Assembly (NCBI GenBank): GCA_031268525.1
Contig: JAIRXA010000166.1
Coordinates: forward strand, 1 to 8,916
Source: Coriobacteriales bacterium
GTDB taxonomy: Bacteria > Actinomycetota > Coriobacteriia > Coriobacteriales > UBA8131
Reading direction: 5' to 3'
DNA length: 8,916 nt
In this document: positions 1-6,132 of the stretch, one piece after another
Position numbering within the stretch: the stretch's first letter is position 1
How the letters are laid out: every line of letters starts with the position of its first letter
Notes under the pieces: generated by a model
Told to the model about the DNA's origin: nothing
The model's input: the letters and a program-made list of their open reading frames with translations, nothing else
Database searches by the model: none
Made by a program: the position numbers and the translations under genes

Positions 1-942
1 CGCGATTTCACCGAATTCTTTGGCCGCGACATCTTTGACGCTCTGGAGCGCATAGCCCGGGGAGACTTCAATGTCTTCGTTCCCTCCCATGAGCACGATC
101 CACTCGCCGGGCTGGCCGAGAGCGTCAATCGCATGGCGCGTCAGCTTGGCACTGTCGAAAGCCAGCGCCAGCAATTCATCACCGACGTCTCGCATGAGAT
201 ACAATCACCGCTCACAAGCATCAGCGGCTTCGCTGCCCTGCTCAGAGATTCTGCTCTCACCGAAGAGCAGCGTCTGCACTACCTCGGCATCATCGAACAG
301 GAAAGTCGCCGCCTCTCGCATCTGGCCGATAATCTGCTGCGCCTGGCAGCCCTCGACAGCGAGGACCAGCAAGCGGAACGTACCCACTACGCACTCGACG
401 AACAGTTACGCAGCGTCATTCTGACGCTGGAGCCACAGTGGACTGCCCGAAATGTGAGTGTGGAGTTGGTTACAGAACAGACGAAACCAAACACGGATGC
501 AGATATCAAAGCGGCAGAATCAGAGCCGGAGGTGAATCGGGAAGCGGCAGGATCAGAACCAGGGGCGAATCCTGGATCGACAGAATATGGCGCCACGCCG
601 CTTGCCTTTGACGGCGATCAGGAGTTGATGGAGCAGGTCTGGATCAATCTTATCGGTAATGCCATCAAGTTCACGCCCGAGGGTGGCAAGGTTACGGTCA
701 GCGTGGAGCGGGTCGGCGCCGCTTGGGTTGTTCGCGTCATTGATACGGGTATCGGCGTCACCGAAGAGGATCTCCTCCACATCTTTGAGCGCTTCTATCG
801 CGCAGACAAGGCACGTGGTCGCAGCCAGGGAGGCAACGGCCTCGGCCTGCCTCTCGCACGCCGCATCGTCGAGCTACATGGCGGCTCTATCGACGTTGCG
901 AGCGACCCGGATCACGGCTCTACCTTCACAGTCACTCTGTAG
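1..942 (+). CDS. Sensor histidine kinase, C-terminal part (5' end off window)
   Basis: Membrane-linked sensor kinase of a two-component system; it would autophosphorylate on histidine and pass the phosphate to a response regulator. The frame is open from base 1, so this is the last 313 residues of a longer protein. Visible order: HAMP-like linker (residues 1-50, with LERIARGDF), a HisKA H-box DVSHEIQSPL with the phospho-accepting His65, then an HATPase_c domain with N-box (NLIGNAIKF, Asn220), G1 box DTGIG (248-252), F-box FERFYR and G2 box GNGLGL (278-283). All catalytic boxes are intact. An acidic, proline-containing insertion (about residues 157-200) lies near the start of the ATPase domain and contains an 11-residue tandem repeat. 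Sensor and transmembrane parts are not visible. A partner response-regulator gene is expected upstream. The exporter downstream, preceded by a regulator-like repeat array, is a plausible target. Confidence 0.93.
   Translation, partial: RDFTEFFGRDIFDALERIARGDFNVFVPSHEHDPLAGLAESVNRMARQLGTVESQRQQFITDVSHEIQSPLTSISGFAALLRDSALTEEQRLHYLGIIEQESRRLSHLADNLLRLAALDSEDQQAERTHYALDEQLRSVILTLEPQWTARNVSVELVTEQTKPNTDADIKAAESEPEVNREAAGSEPGANPGSTEYGATPLAFDGDQELMEQVWINLIGNAIKFTPEGGKVTVSVERVGAAWVVRVIDTGIGVTEEDLLHIFERFYRADKARGRSQGGNGLGLPLARRIVELHGGSIDVASDPDHGSTFTVTL
511..576 (+). repeat. 33-bp imperfect in-frame tandem repeat (two copies) in the kinase gene
   Basis: Units 511-543 and 544-576 encode AAESEPEVNRE and AAGSEPGANPG, in phase with the reading frame. 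They lie in a linker-like insertion ahead of the ATP-binding core, where family members usually have a short loop. It looks like a local in-frame duplication in a flexible surface segment. Confidence 0.7.
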
Positions 943-973
943 AATGGTCACTCTGTAGAATGGTCACTCTGTA
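931..973 (+). repeat. 16-bp tandem repeat (2.7 copies) over the kinase stop codon
   Basis: GTCACTCTGTAGAATG occurs at 931-946 and 947-962, followed by a partial copy at 963-973. The copies are identical. The first contains the last codons and the TAG stop (940-942) of the kinase gene. Because 16 is not a multiple of three and the stop sits in the first unit, the extra units do not change the protein. Confidence 0.9.
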
Positions 974-979
974 AGCGCG

Positions 980-1023
980 GTTTACCCTGCGTTTATCTCC
1001 CGGCTAAACCTGGTTTACCTTCG
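980..1023 (+). promoter_or_regulatory. Four 11-bp direct repeats, candidate OmpR/PhoB-family regulator site
   Basis: Four contiguous 11-bp units: GTTTACCCTGC (980-990), GTTTATCTCCC (991-1001), GGCTAAACCTG (1002-1012, degenerate) and GTTTACCTTCG (1013-1023). An 11-bp period puts each unit on the same face of the helix. This is the known architecture of PhoB/PhoP-type boxes bound by head-to-tail OmpR-family regulators. The same stretch contains the near-palindrome TAAACCTGGTTTA (1005-1017), an alternative dimer operator. It lies about 70 bp before the exporter start and just after a sensor kinase gene, so control of the exporter by that two-component system is the natural inference. No clear -10/-35 pair could be assigned. 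Confidence 0.6.
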
Positions 1024-1049
1024 CACTCCATACTCAATCCATCATCAAT

Positions 1050-1069
1050 CGCACCGCCCAGGCAGTGCG
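1050..1069 (+). promoter_or_regulatory. Imperfect inverted repeat in the exporter leader
   Basis: CGCACCGCC (1050-1058) and GGCAGTGCG (1061-1069) pair at 8 of 9 positions around a 2-nt centre. The repeat ends 13 nt before the GGAGG ribosome binding site of the ABC ATPase gene. It could be an operator or a leader hairpin affecting translation. It has no T-run, so it is not an intrinsic terminator. Confidence 0.35.
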
Positions 1070-1092
1070 AACCCTGAAAAATGGAGGATAGT

Positions 1093-2061
1093 ATGCTACT
1101 ATCAACGACGAGTGGGCAGGCACATGCCCGACCCACAGGCGCCTCTCAGGCGGCCATCGAGGTCATCGACCTCGTCAAGCGCTATAAATCCAACAAGGAG
1201 CCTTCGGTCAAGGGCATCAGCTTTGAGGTACAGCCTGGTGAGTTCTTTGCCTTCCTTGGCCCCAATGGCGCTGGCAAGACCACAACCATCTCCATACTCA
1301 CCACCACGCTTACCAAGACAAGTGGCACGGTGCGCATTGCCGGTTACGACCTCGACAGCCAGGCACAACAGGTGCGTGAGAATGTCGGCATCATCTTTCA
1401 GCATCCGAGTCTCGACCTCAAGCTCACTGCCGAGGAAAACATCCGCTTCCACGCCTGCCTGTATGGAATGTATGTCTACCGGCCCAGTTTCAAGCTGATG
1501 CCACGAGAGTACCGTGAACGCGTAGAGGAACTCGCAGGTATCGTCGGCCTCTTTGATGCGCTGTTCAAGCCGGTCGGCAAGCTCTCCGGCGGAATGCAGC
1601 GTAAGCTGGAGATCATCCGCAGCCTGATCCATACCCCCGCTGTACTCTTCCTCGACGAACCCACAAGTGGCCTTGACGCCGTGGCCCGCCGCAATCTCTG
1701 GGACTACATCAACCAGGTACGTTGCGACTTCAAAACCACGGTTTTTCTTACAACTCACTATATCGACGAAGCCGAGGGCGCCAGTACGGTGTGCCTGATC
1801 GACAAGGGTAAGATCGCCATGTGTTGCCCTCCCGAGCACATGAAGCGGCAGATGGGGGCGGCCACGCTGGAGGATGCCTATGTGGAATACCTTCAACGTG
1901 AGGAGGCACATGAGCAGTTTGGGGTCAATCAGGCGACAGAGTGTACCGATGTGGCGACGCCCGCGGGATCCCTTACCGAGGCAGATCGCCATCAGATCGC
2001 ACTTTTGGCTGTCAAGCAATTGGAATCTGAAACGCTGGCTCTGCTCGAAGGAGGATTTTGA
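1093..2061 (+). CDS. ABC-2 type exporter ATPase (DrrA-like)
   Basis: Cytosolic ATP-hydrolysing subunit of an ABC exporter, probably moving a drug, lipid or other hydrophobic compound out of the cell with the permease encoded next. In the 322-residue protein: Walker A GPNGAGKTT (56-64), Q-loop Gln103, signature LSGGMQ (164-169), Walker B VLFLDE (184-189), D-loop SGLD and switch His222 in TTHYIDEAE. A short extra segment (YVYRPSFKLMPREY) sits between the Q-loop and the signature. The tail contains LEDAYVEYLQREE, as in daunorubicin-resistance type ATPases, followed by about 60 extra residues of no recognised domain. The start at 1093 is preferred to the in-frame ATG at 1081 because GGAGG at 1083-1087 lies just upstream of 1093 and would otherwise be inside the coding region. 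The stop overlaps the permease start. The substrate cannot be read from the sequence. Confidence 0.93.
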   Translation: MLLSTTSGQAHARPTGASQAAIEVIDLVKRYKSNKEPSVKGISFEVQPGEFFAFLGPNGAGKTTTISILTTTLTKTSGTVRIAGYDLDSQAQQVRENVGIIFQHPSLDLKLTAEENIRFHACLYGMYVYRPSFKLMPREYRERVEELAGIVGLFDALFKPVGKLSGGMQRKLEIIRSLIHTPAVLFLDEPTSGLDAVARRNLWDYINQVRCDFKTTVFLTTHYIDEAEGASTVCLIDKGKIAMCCPPEHMKRQMGAATLEDAYVEYLQREEAHEQFGVNQATECTDVATPAGSLTEADRHQIALLAVKQLESETLALLEGGF

Positions 2062-2942
2062 TGACAACTACAAGCCTGGCTCAAGCTGGCACCATAGATA
2101 CCGCCGCAGGTGGCATTCCAGGTACCACCACACAAGTCCTCTCCCAACGCCTCGGCCGTGTGGCACGTGAGCTCAACTCAGTGCTCTCTATCACTGCACG
2201 CGACATCACCCTGGTCGTCAAAGACCCTACGGTGCTCGTGACAAGCCTGATCATGCCACTGCTGATGATGGGCATGATCGGTGGCAACCTGATGCAGAAC
2301 ATGGCCGGAGGCCTGGGCTTCGACTTCGGCGAATTCATGCTTGTGGGCATGTTCATCAACATGCTGTTCATGTCCACCACGATGGGAATGAGCACCCTGG
2401 TGGACGATCACGAGATCGACTATACCCAAGAGATGCTGGTCGCGCCTGTTTCGCGCTATTCACTGATCATCGGCAAGGTGCTCGGATCGTCATTCATGGG
2501 ACTGATCTCGGCTCTGATGGTACTGGTCGTAGGCCTGGTGATGGGCATTACCCTGAGCATCGGTCAAATGCTCACGCTGCTGGCTCTGGCTCCACTGATG
2601 TGTCTGGCAGGGGGCGCACTGGCGACGATCATCCTCGGAGTCGTCCACTCCAAGAGAGCCGCGAACTACGCCATCATGCTGATCACGATGCCGCAGATGT
2701 TCCTTTCTGGCGTGGTGATCCCGATCAACCATTCGGAGGGCCTGCTGATGGTGCTGAGCCGCCTGATGCCGATGACCTATTGTGTCGATCTCGCACGATC
2801 GGTACTCTACGGCGACACTGCCGCAGGCGAAGAGCTGGTGATGTTTGACCCCGTGGTAAACCTCGTGGCCATCCTCGGCCTGACTGTCGCCTGCCTCGTG
2901 CTGGGTACCTGGTTGTTTGCGCGTGGTGCGCGCAACCGATAG
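2061..2942 (+). CDS. ABC-2 type transporter permease
   Basis: Membrane subunit of the exporter whose ATPase is encoded immediately upstream. The 293-residue protein has a polar N-terminus (about 1-50) and six hydrophobic segments at roughly 57-77, 92-114, 136-164, 168-195, 202-222 and 264-288, the usual ABC2_membrane topology. The segment PQMFLSGVVIPI (211-222) followed by LSRLMPMTYCVDLARSVLYG matches the conserved ABC-2 region before the last helix. The membrane part is unusually rich in methionine. ATG 2061 is chosen because AAGGAGGA (2048-2055) lies 5 nt upstream; the TTG three bases earlier is in frame but less well placed. The start shares one base with the ATPase stop (TGATG), which points to translational coupling and fixed subunit stoichiometry. 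Confidence 0.92.
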   Translation: MTTTSLAQAGTIDTAAGGIPGTTTQVLSQRLGRVARELNSVLSITARDITLVVKDPTVLVTSLIMPLLMMGMIGGNLMQNMAGGLGFDFGEFMLVGMFINMLFMSTTMGMSTLVDDHEIDYTQEMLVAPVSRYSLIIGKVLGSSFMGLISALMVLVVGLVMGITLSIGQMLTLLALAPLMCLAGGALATIILGVVHSKRAANYAIMLITMPQMFLSGVVIPINHSEGLLMVLSRLMPMTYCVDLARSVLYGDTAAGEELVMFDPVVNLVAILGLTVACLVLGTWLFARGARNR

Positions 2943-2968
2943 AAGGCAGAGAGTAGTGTAGCGCTGGT

Positions 2969-3001
2969 CCTCGGGGCGGTGTCGGTCGATCCGCCCCGAG
3001 G
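2969..3001 (+). terminator. GC-rich stem-loop after the exporter operon
   Basis: CCTCGGGGCGG (2969-2979) pairs perfectly with CCGCCCCGAGG (2991-3001) around an 11-nt loop. It starts 27 nt after the permease stop. Only a weak T stretch (ATTTTCC) follows about 10 nt later, so it is either a non-canonical terminator or a 3'-end stabilising hairpin. The next gene has its own ribosome binding site and a 175-bp leader after this stem. Confidence 0.6.
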
Positions 3002-3176
3002 GAATTGCACATTTTCCCAACATATCCTCCCGACTCGATAGGCACAGAAGCCGTCAATGGGCTACAATCACCCTACAAGCACTCTGTTATCCGATGTCAT
3101 CTTGCTTGCGATGTCCCATCGAATCTCTCGATGCTCGTTGTCAAGTCGGCATTGCTGAAGTCTTGAAGGGAGCGAC

Positions 3177-3854
3177 ATGATGAGTACTGGATCGGGAGCT
3201 CCGACGCTCAAAGAGAGCAAAAGTGTTCGGGAATATCGAACAGGCGAGGAGATCGTCAATTCCATAAGCCATGGCGTCGGCATCCTCCTGTCAATTGCCG
3301 CCCTCCCCATCCTGATAGTCATTGCTCACGCCCATGGAGGCGGTATTCGCCTCTTTGTGGCGCTGGTCTATGGGCTTACCATGCTTCTGGAATATACGAT
3401 GTCAACGCTGTACCACGCGCTTACCAACGAGACAGCCAAAAAAGTCTTCAAGATTCTGGATCACAGTTTCATCTATCTCTTCATCGCGGGAACCTATACG
3501 CCGTTTTGCCTCATCACGCTCGCCAACACCGGTGGTGTTTGGCTTGCGTTGTTTGTATGGCTGGTCGCCTTGGCGGGAGTGGCCTGTGAGGCGTTTTGGG
3601 TCTTCCGCCCCCGATGGATAGCGGCAGTTCTCTATCTTCTGCTGGGCTGGAGCGTGATCATCTATGTTCCCACCCTCGTAAACCTGCTTCCTTCCACTGG
3701 GCTTTGGCTGCTGCTCGGCGGCGGCCTGTGCTACTCGGTCGGCTGTCTCTTTTATATCTTGAAGAAGATTCCCTATATGCACTCGGTCTTTCACCTCTGG
3801 GTATTGGCGGGTAGCATCTGCCAATTTCTTGCCACAGCGTTCTTCGTGTTGTAG
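3177..3854 (+). CDS. trhA: PAQR/hemolysin III family membrane protein (TrhA-like)
   Basis: Seven-helix integral membrane protein of the hemolysin III / progestin-and-adipoQ-receptor family (CREST superfamily, putative metal-dependent membrane hydrolases). Bacterial members have been linked to membrane lipid homeostasis; the 'hemolysin' label is historical. The 225-residue length is normal for the family. Visible markers: E25 and SHGVG (31-35) before helix 1, S76xxxH80 in STLYHA, LDHSFIYLFIAGTYTPF (94-110) and H202xxxH206 in HSVFHLW. These supply the conserved Ser, His and Asp residues of the expected metal site, so the enzyme core looks intact. GAAGGGA (3165-3171) precedes ATG 3177; ATG 3180 is an almost equally good start. 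The DUF3786-like gene follows after 51 bp in the same direction and may be cotranscribed. Confidence 0.93.
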   Translation: MMSTGSGAPTLKESKSVREYRTGEEIVNSISHGVGILLSIAALPILIVIAHAHGGGIRLFVALVYGLTMLLEYTMSTLYHALTNETAKKVFKILDHSFIYLFIAGTYTPFCLITLANTGGVWLALFVWLVALAGVACEAFWVFRPRWIAAVLYLLLGWSVIIYVPTLVNLLPSTGLWLLLGGGLCYSVGCLFYILKKIPYMHSVFHLWVLAGSICQFLATAFFVL

Positions 3855-3905
3855 GGCTACGTCGTTTTGGAGGCAGACGGCTGAAGGGATAGGACGGAGG
3901 CATCA

Positions 3906-4544
3906 ATGAACAATTACGAGAAGAACTACGAATCGCTGAGACTATGGCTCGCGGACCTCGAGCTCAATGCGTCTGCAAGCTATGAGCGTTTGGGGCTCGA
4001 CCCACCCCGCGACAGTCAGCTTCATATCGAACTCCTGCGTAGGCAGTATGCCATCGACACGACCGGCGTGTGGGATCTGGGCGGCGATGGCCATGAGGAT
4101 ATCAACTGTCGAAGTGTGCTGATCTACTACGTGACACAGGGAGGCGCGTGCGAGCCAGCGTACCGCTTCCAGCAGCTGCATGGCTTTGCACAGGGGCTGC
4201 TCCATGACAGCTCGACCTTCGCTCGGTCGAGCGCCGCACAACTCGGCGACTCGTATGCCTCCGTCGAAAGCTTCACACAGGCAATGACCGCCCTGGGCGC
4301 AACACCTGTCCCGGCAGGCAGAGCCCAGGGAGGTGCCGACCAGACCTGGCGCCTGCTGGTTTTGCCAAAGATACCTTTTGAGTTCCGCTACTACCACGCC
4401 GATGAAGAGTTCCCCAGCACCATCAATATCTTCATCGATAAGAATGCTCTGACCTTCCTGCCCTTTGAAACCCTTGCGGTTCTGACTGGCTGCATCAGGA
4501 AAGAGTTGGAGCACCGTAGCGTCCTTTGTAGGGGCGAGCTCTGA
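3906..4544 (+). CDS. DUF3786-like protein of unknown function
   Basis: A predicted soluble 212-residue protein with no signal peptide or membrane helix. The pattern resembles DUF3786: an N-terminal NYE(K)NYESL-like opening, LLRRQYAID (44-52), a short domain with SVLIYYVTQGG, then FEFRYYHADEEFPSTINIFIDKNALTFLPFETLAVLTG. The DEEFP plus C-terminal 'FLPFETLAVL' segment is the most characteristic part. DUF3786 has no established biochemical role to my knowledge, so none is claimed. The start is supported by GGACGGAGG (3892-3900) 5 nt before ATG 3906. The last 15 residues (198-212) are encoded by a sequence repeated 440 bp downstream outside any gene, so the native C-terminus may have been altered by a repeat. 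The gene is convergent with the peptide-transport operon. Confidence 0.75.
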   Translation: MNNYEKNYESLRLWLADLELNASASYERLGLDPPRDSQLHIELLRRQYAIDTTGVWDLGGDGHEDINCRSVLIYYVTQGGACEPAYRFQQLHGFAQGLLHDSSTFARSSAAQLGDSYASVESFTQAMTALGATPVPAGRAQGGADQTWRLLVLPKIPFEFRYYHADEEFPSTINIFIDKNALTFLPFETLAVLTGCIRKELEHRSVLCRGEL

Positions 4545-4557
4545 CCGCCCGCGTGGG
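4497..4557 (+). repeat. Dispersed repeat, copy 1 (overlaps the DUF3786-like gene end)
   Basis: This stretch matches 4937-4997 at a constant offset of 440 bp without gaps, with about 7 differences in 61 positions. It runs from AGGA through GAGTTGGAGCACCG, GTCCTTTGTAGGGGCG and CCGCCCGCG. Copy 1 supplies the last 15 codons and the TGA stop of the DUF3786-like gene; copy 2 is intergenic. Confidence 0.85.
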
Positions 4558-4624
4558 TACGTGGGAAGTGCGGCAGCGAAGCGGTGATGCGCTTGACCGC
4601 CCGCGTGGGCACGTGGGAAGTGCG
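4542..4624 (+). repeat. 31-bp repeat with 52-bp period (two copies)
   Basis: Positions 4542-4572 and 4594-4624 are identical except for one T/C difference; both contain TGACCGCCCGCGTGGG and ACGTGGGAAGTGCG. Only two copies with a 21-nt gap are present, and the unit shares CCGCCCGCG with the neighbouring GC-rich repeats. Confidence 0.85.
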
Positions 4625-4734
4625 TGGGGGCGAACCCGTAGGGGGCACCGACATGGTCGAGATCGAATGGATTCTTGCGGCAAAGGGGCCGTAGGCGATG
4701 TCTGGCCCTGTTGATTCTCAGAAAAAATGCCTTG

Positions 4735-4891
4735 TTGTGTACGAGATTGACGTTAGTAGCGAGTTAGATAGATTTAACCTTTATCGTCAAATGTAAACTG
4801 ACTGGTAGATAAACTGCTCTTGTGAGTAGCTCTTTGCGAAGACCTGCTCTCAGTACCCTCAAATCGCTACTAACGCCAATCTCGTACACAA
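4735..4891. mobile_element. MITE-like element with 31-bp terminal inverted repeats
   Basis: The left arm 4735-4765 begins TTGTGTACGAGATTGACG. Its inverted counterpart at 4861-4891 ends CAATCTCGTACACAA. The arms agree at 29 of 31 positions. The 95-bp interior is AT-richer than the surroundings and has no coding potential, so the whole 157-bp unit looks like a small non-autonomous transposable element. TGCCT occurs at 4728-4732 and again at 4894-4898, a possible 5-bp target duplication if the ends lie two bases further out, but this is weak. A long hairpin RNA or a degraded IS end pair are alternatives. No transposase is present in the window. Confidence 0.6.
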
Positions 4892-4936
4892 ACTGCCTGA
4901 TTTCTCGCAAAAGCAGGAAAATCTGTAGGTTCCGCG

Positions 4937-4997
4937 AGGAGAGAGTTGGAGCACCGCGGCGTCCTTTGTAGGGGCGGGCTTTGGCCGCCCGCGTAGG
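4937..4997 (+). repeat. Dispersed repeat, copy 2 (intergenic)
   Basis: This is the ungapped counterpart of 4497-4557. It starts AGGAGAGAGTTGG and ends CCGCCCGCGTAGGTA. It lies just after the MITE-like element, so the two copies bracket that element as direct repeats. It contains a CGGGC...GCCCG stem typical of the surrounding hairpins. Confidence 0.85.
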
Positions 4998-5044
4998 TAG
5001 AGAGGATTTTCGTGCTCGCGCGGGCGGACGAAGTCCGCCCCTAC
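4968..5044. repeat. GC-rich palindromic (REP-like) unit
   Basis: GTAGGGGCGG (4968-4977) is the exact reverse complement of CCGCCCCTAC (5035-5044). Inside lie two smaller stems: GCGGGC/GCCCGC near 4974-4992, and GGGCGGAC with GTCCGCCC (5022-5040) around a 3-nt loop. The paired-hairpin layout resembles REP/BIME-type intergenic elements. It sits downstream of both converging genes and could act as a transcript end or stabiliser for either. Confidence 0.6.
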
Positions 5045-5086
5045 CCTTGCGGAACCTGCCTGTCCGCCCCTACCCTTGCGGAACCT
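5033..5086. repeat. 29-bp tandem repeat (two copies)
   Basis: A 25-bp core starting GTCCGCCCCTACCC and ending GCGGAACCT is identical at 5033-5057 and 5062-5086, with 4-nt spacers. The core includes the CCGCCCCTAC half of the neighbouring palindrome, so the second copy can form alternative stems with the upstream GTAGGGGCGG. Confidence 0.85.
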
Positions 5087-5127
5087 ACAGACGAGCCCCT
5101 GCGAAGGGCGGTACGGGTTTATTCGGC

Positions 5128-6132
5128 TTATACCGTAATCGGATGGGGCTTGGCAAAGTGGCAGGCGCAGAAATGGCCGGGTGTGACCTCGCGCAGTTCG
5201 GGTGCCTGTTCGGCACAGATAGCCTCGACGATCGGGCAGCGCGTACGAAAGCGGCAGCCCGAAGGCGGATCGAGTGGTGAGGGGGGATCGCCGGCCAAAA
5301 GGATACGATTGCGCTCCTTTTGCTCGCGCGGATCGGGCACAGGGATGGCCGAGAGCAGCGACTGCGAATAGGGATGATGCGGAGAGCCATACAGCGAGTT
5401 GACCTCGCCGAGCTCAACGATGACACCAAGGTACATGACGGCAACACGGTCGGAGATGTGCTGCACGACACCCAGATCGTGAGCGATGAACAGGTAGGTC
5501 AGCCCAAACTCATTCTGCAGGCTCTTGAGCAGGTTGAGCACCTGGGCCTGGATGCTCACATCAAGAGCAGAAACCGGCTCGTCGCAGATGATCAGCTTGG
5601 GCCGCAAAGCAAGCGCCCGAGCGATCCCGATGCGTTGACGCTGTCCACCGGAAAACTCGTGCGGATAGCGGTTGATGTGCTCAGGGTTGAGCCCGACCGT
5701 CTCCAGAAGCTCTTTTGCTGTGGCGATCTGCTCGTTCTTCGTGCCAATCTTATGGATGACCAGTGGTTCACGAATGATCTCGCCGATGGTCATGCGTGGA
5801 TTGAGCGAAGCCTGCGGGTCCTGGAAGACGATCTGCACCTCCTTGCGAAAGTGCTTCAGGGCTCGCCCGCTCAGATGGGCGATATCCTCGCCGTCCATCG
5901 CGATGGTGCCCGAGGTCGGACGAATCAAACGGATGATACAGCGCCCTGTCGTCGATTTGCCGGAGCCGCTCTCCCCCACCAATCCGAGCGTCTCCCCATG
6001 TGCAATCGCAAAAGAAACGTCCTTGACAGCCGAGACCTTTGCGCCAAAACGCGAAGAGAACAGGCCGTTACCGGCCATAAACTCCTTGTTGAGATGGTCG
6101 ACGGTCAGAAGAGTGTCATGCTGCTCACTCAT
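5128..6132 (-). CDS. Oligopeptide/dipeptide ABC importer ATPase, DppF/OppF-like
   Basis: Cytosolic ATPase subunit of a peptide-type ABC importer. The 334-residue protein has Walker A GESGSGKST (53-61), Q-loop Gln104, signature SGGQRQR (161-167), Walker B IICDE (181-185) and switch His218. The C-terminal oligopeptide/dipeptide domain contains HHPYSQSLLSAIP and cysteines 293, 299, 306, 322 and 324. In this family such cysteines are conserved, and an iron-sulfur cluster has been reported for a mycobacterial OppD. The start MSEQHD at 6132 is preferred: a GAGGG sits 8 nt upstream, whereas ATG 6138 would leave only 2 nt. The frame runs on to 6339, but that part is arginine-rich sequence antisense to the D gene's own coding frame. 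It overlaps the D gene by 8 nt, suggesting coupled translation. It is the last gene of the operon. The peptide or other substrate is unknown. Confidence 0.94.
   Translation of the reverse strand: MSEQHDTLLTVDHLNKEFMAGNGLFSSRFGAKVSAVKDVSFAIAHGETLGLVGESGSGKSTTGRCIIRLIRPTSGTIAMDGEDIAHLSGRALKHFRKEVQIVFQDPQASLNPRMTIGEIIREPLVIHKIGTKNEQIATAKELLETVGLNPEHINRYPHEFSGGQRQRIGIARALALRPKLIICDEPVSALDVSIQAQVLNLLKSLQNEFGLTYLFIAHDLGVVQHISDRVAVMYLGVIVELGEVNSLYGSPHHPYSQSLLSAIPVPDPREQKERNRILLAGDPPSPLDPPSGCRFRTRCPIVEAICAEQAPELREVTPGHFCACHFAKPHPITV

Larger units (their letters stand above)
4923..5090. repeat. 13-bp inverted repeat bounding the GC-rich hairpin cluster
   Basis: CTGTAGGTTCCGC (4923-4935) and GCGGAACCTACAG (5078-5090) are exact reverse complements. 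They enclose dispersed-repeat copy 2 and the GC-rich hairpins, as if marking the ends of a compound repetitive element of about 168 bp. Confidence 0.6.
4545..5127. other. Gene-free, repeat-rich convergent junction
   Basis: This 583-bp stretch lies between the stop codons of the DUF3786-like gene and the peptide-transporter ATPase. I see no coding region: open frames here are short, made of repeat sequence, and lack ribosome binding sites or family resemblance. It contains several direct and inverted repeats (listed separately) and an AT-richer block at about 4710-4930 that contrasts with the GC-rich flanks. Any transcription termination for both converging units must occur here, probably at the hairpins. 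Confidence 0.8.

Noticed and set aside
1081..1092. Exporter ATPase start at 1081
   Set aside because: The only good ribosome binding site (GGAGG, 1083-1087) lies downstream of this ATG and fits the ATG at 1093.
1102..2067. Long minus-strand open frame (321 codons) opposite the exporter ATPase gene
   Set aside because: It is the antisense shadow of a gene with complete ABC motifs. Its translation resembles no family and it has no ribosome binding site.
3117..3133. Short inverted repeat CATCGA...TCGATG in the trhA leader
   Set aside because: Six-bp arms around a 5-nt gap are too short to distinguish from chance in this composition, and it has no phased or repeated context.
4542..5090. Possible CRISPR array in the repeat cluster
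   Set aside because: The repeats are of different families, in both orientations and with two copies each. There are no uniform repeats with unique equal-length spacers and no cas genes.
4981..5371. Short open frames in the GC-rich repeats (99 and 119 codons)
   Set aside because: They consist of repeat sequence running into the antisense of the F-type ATPase, with no ribosome binding site or recognisable domain.
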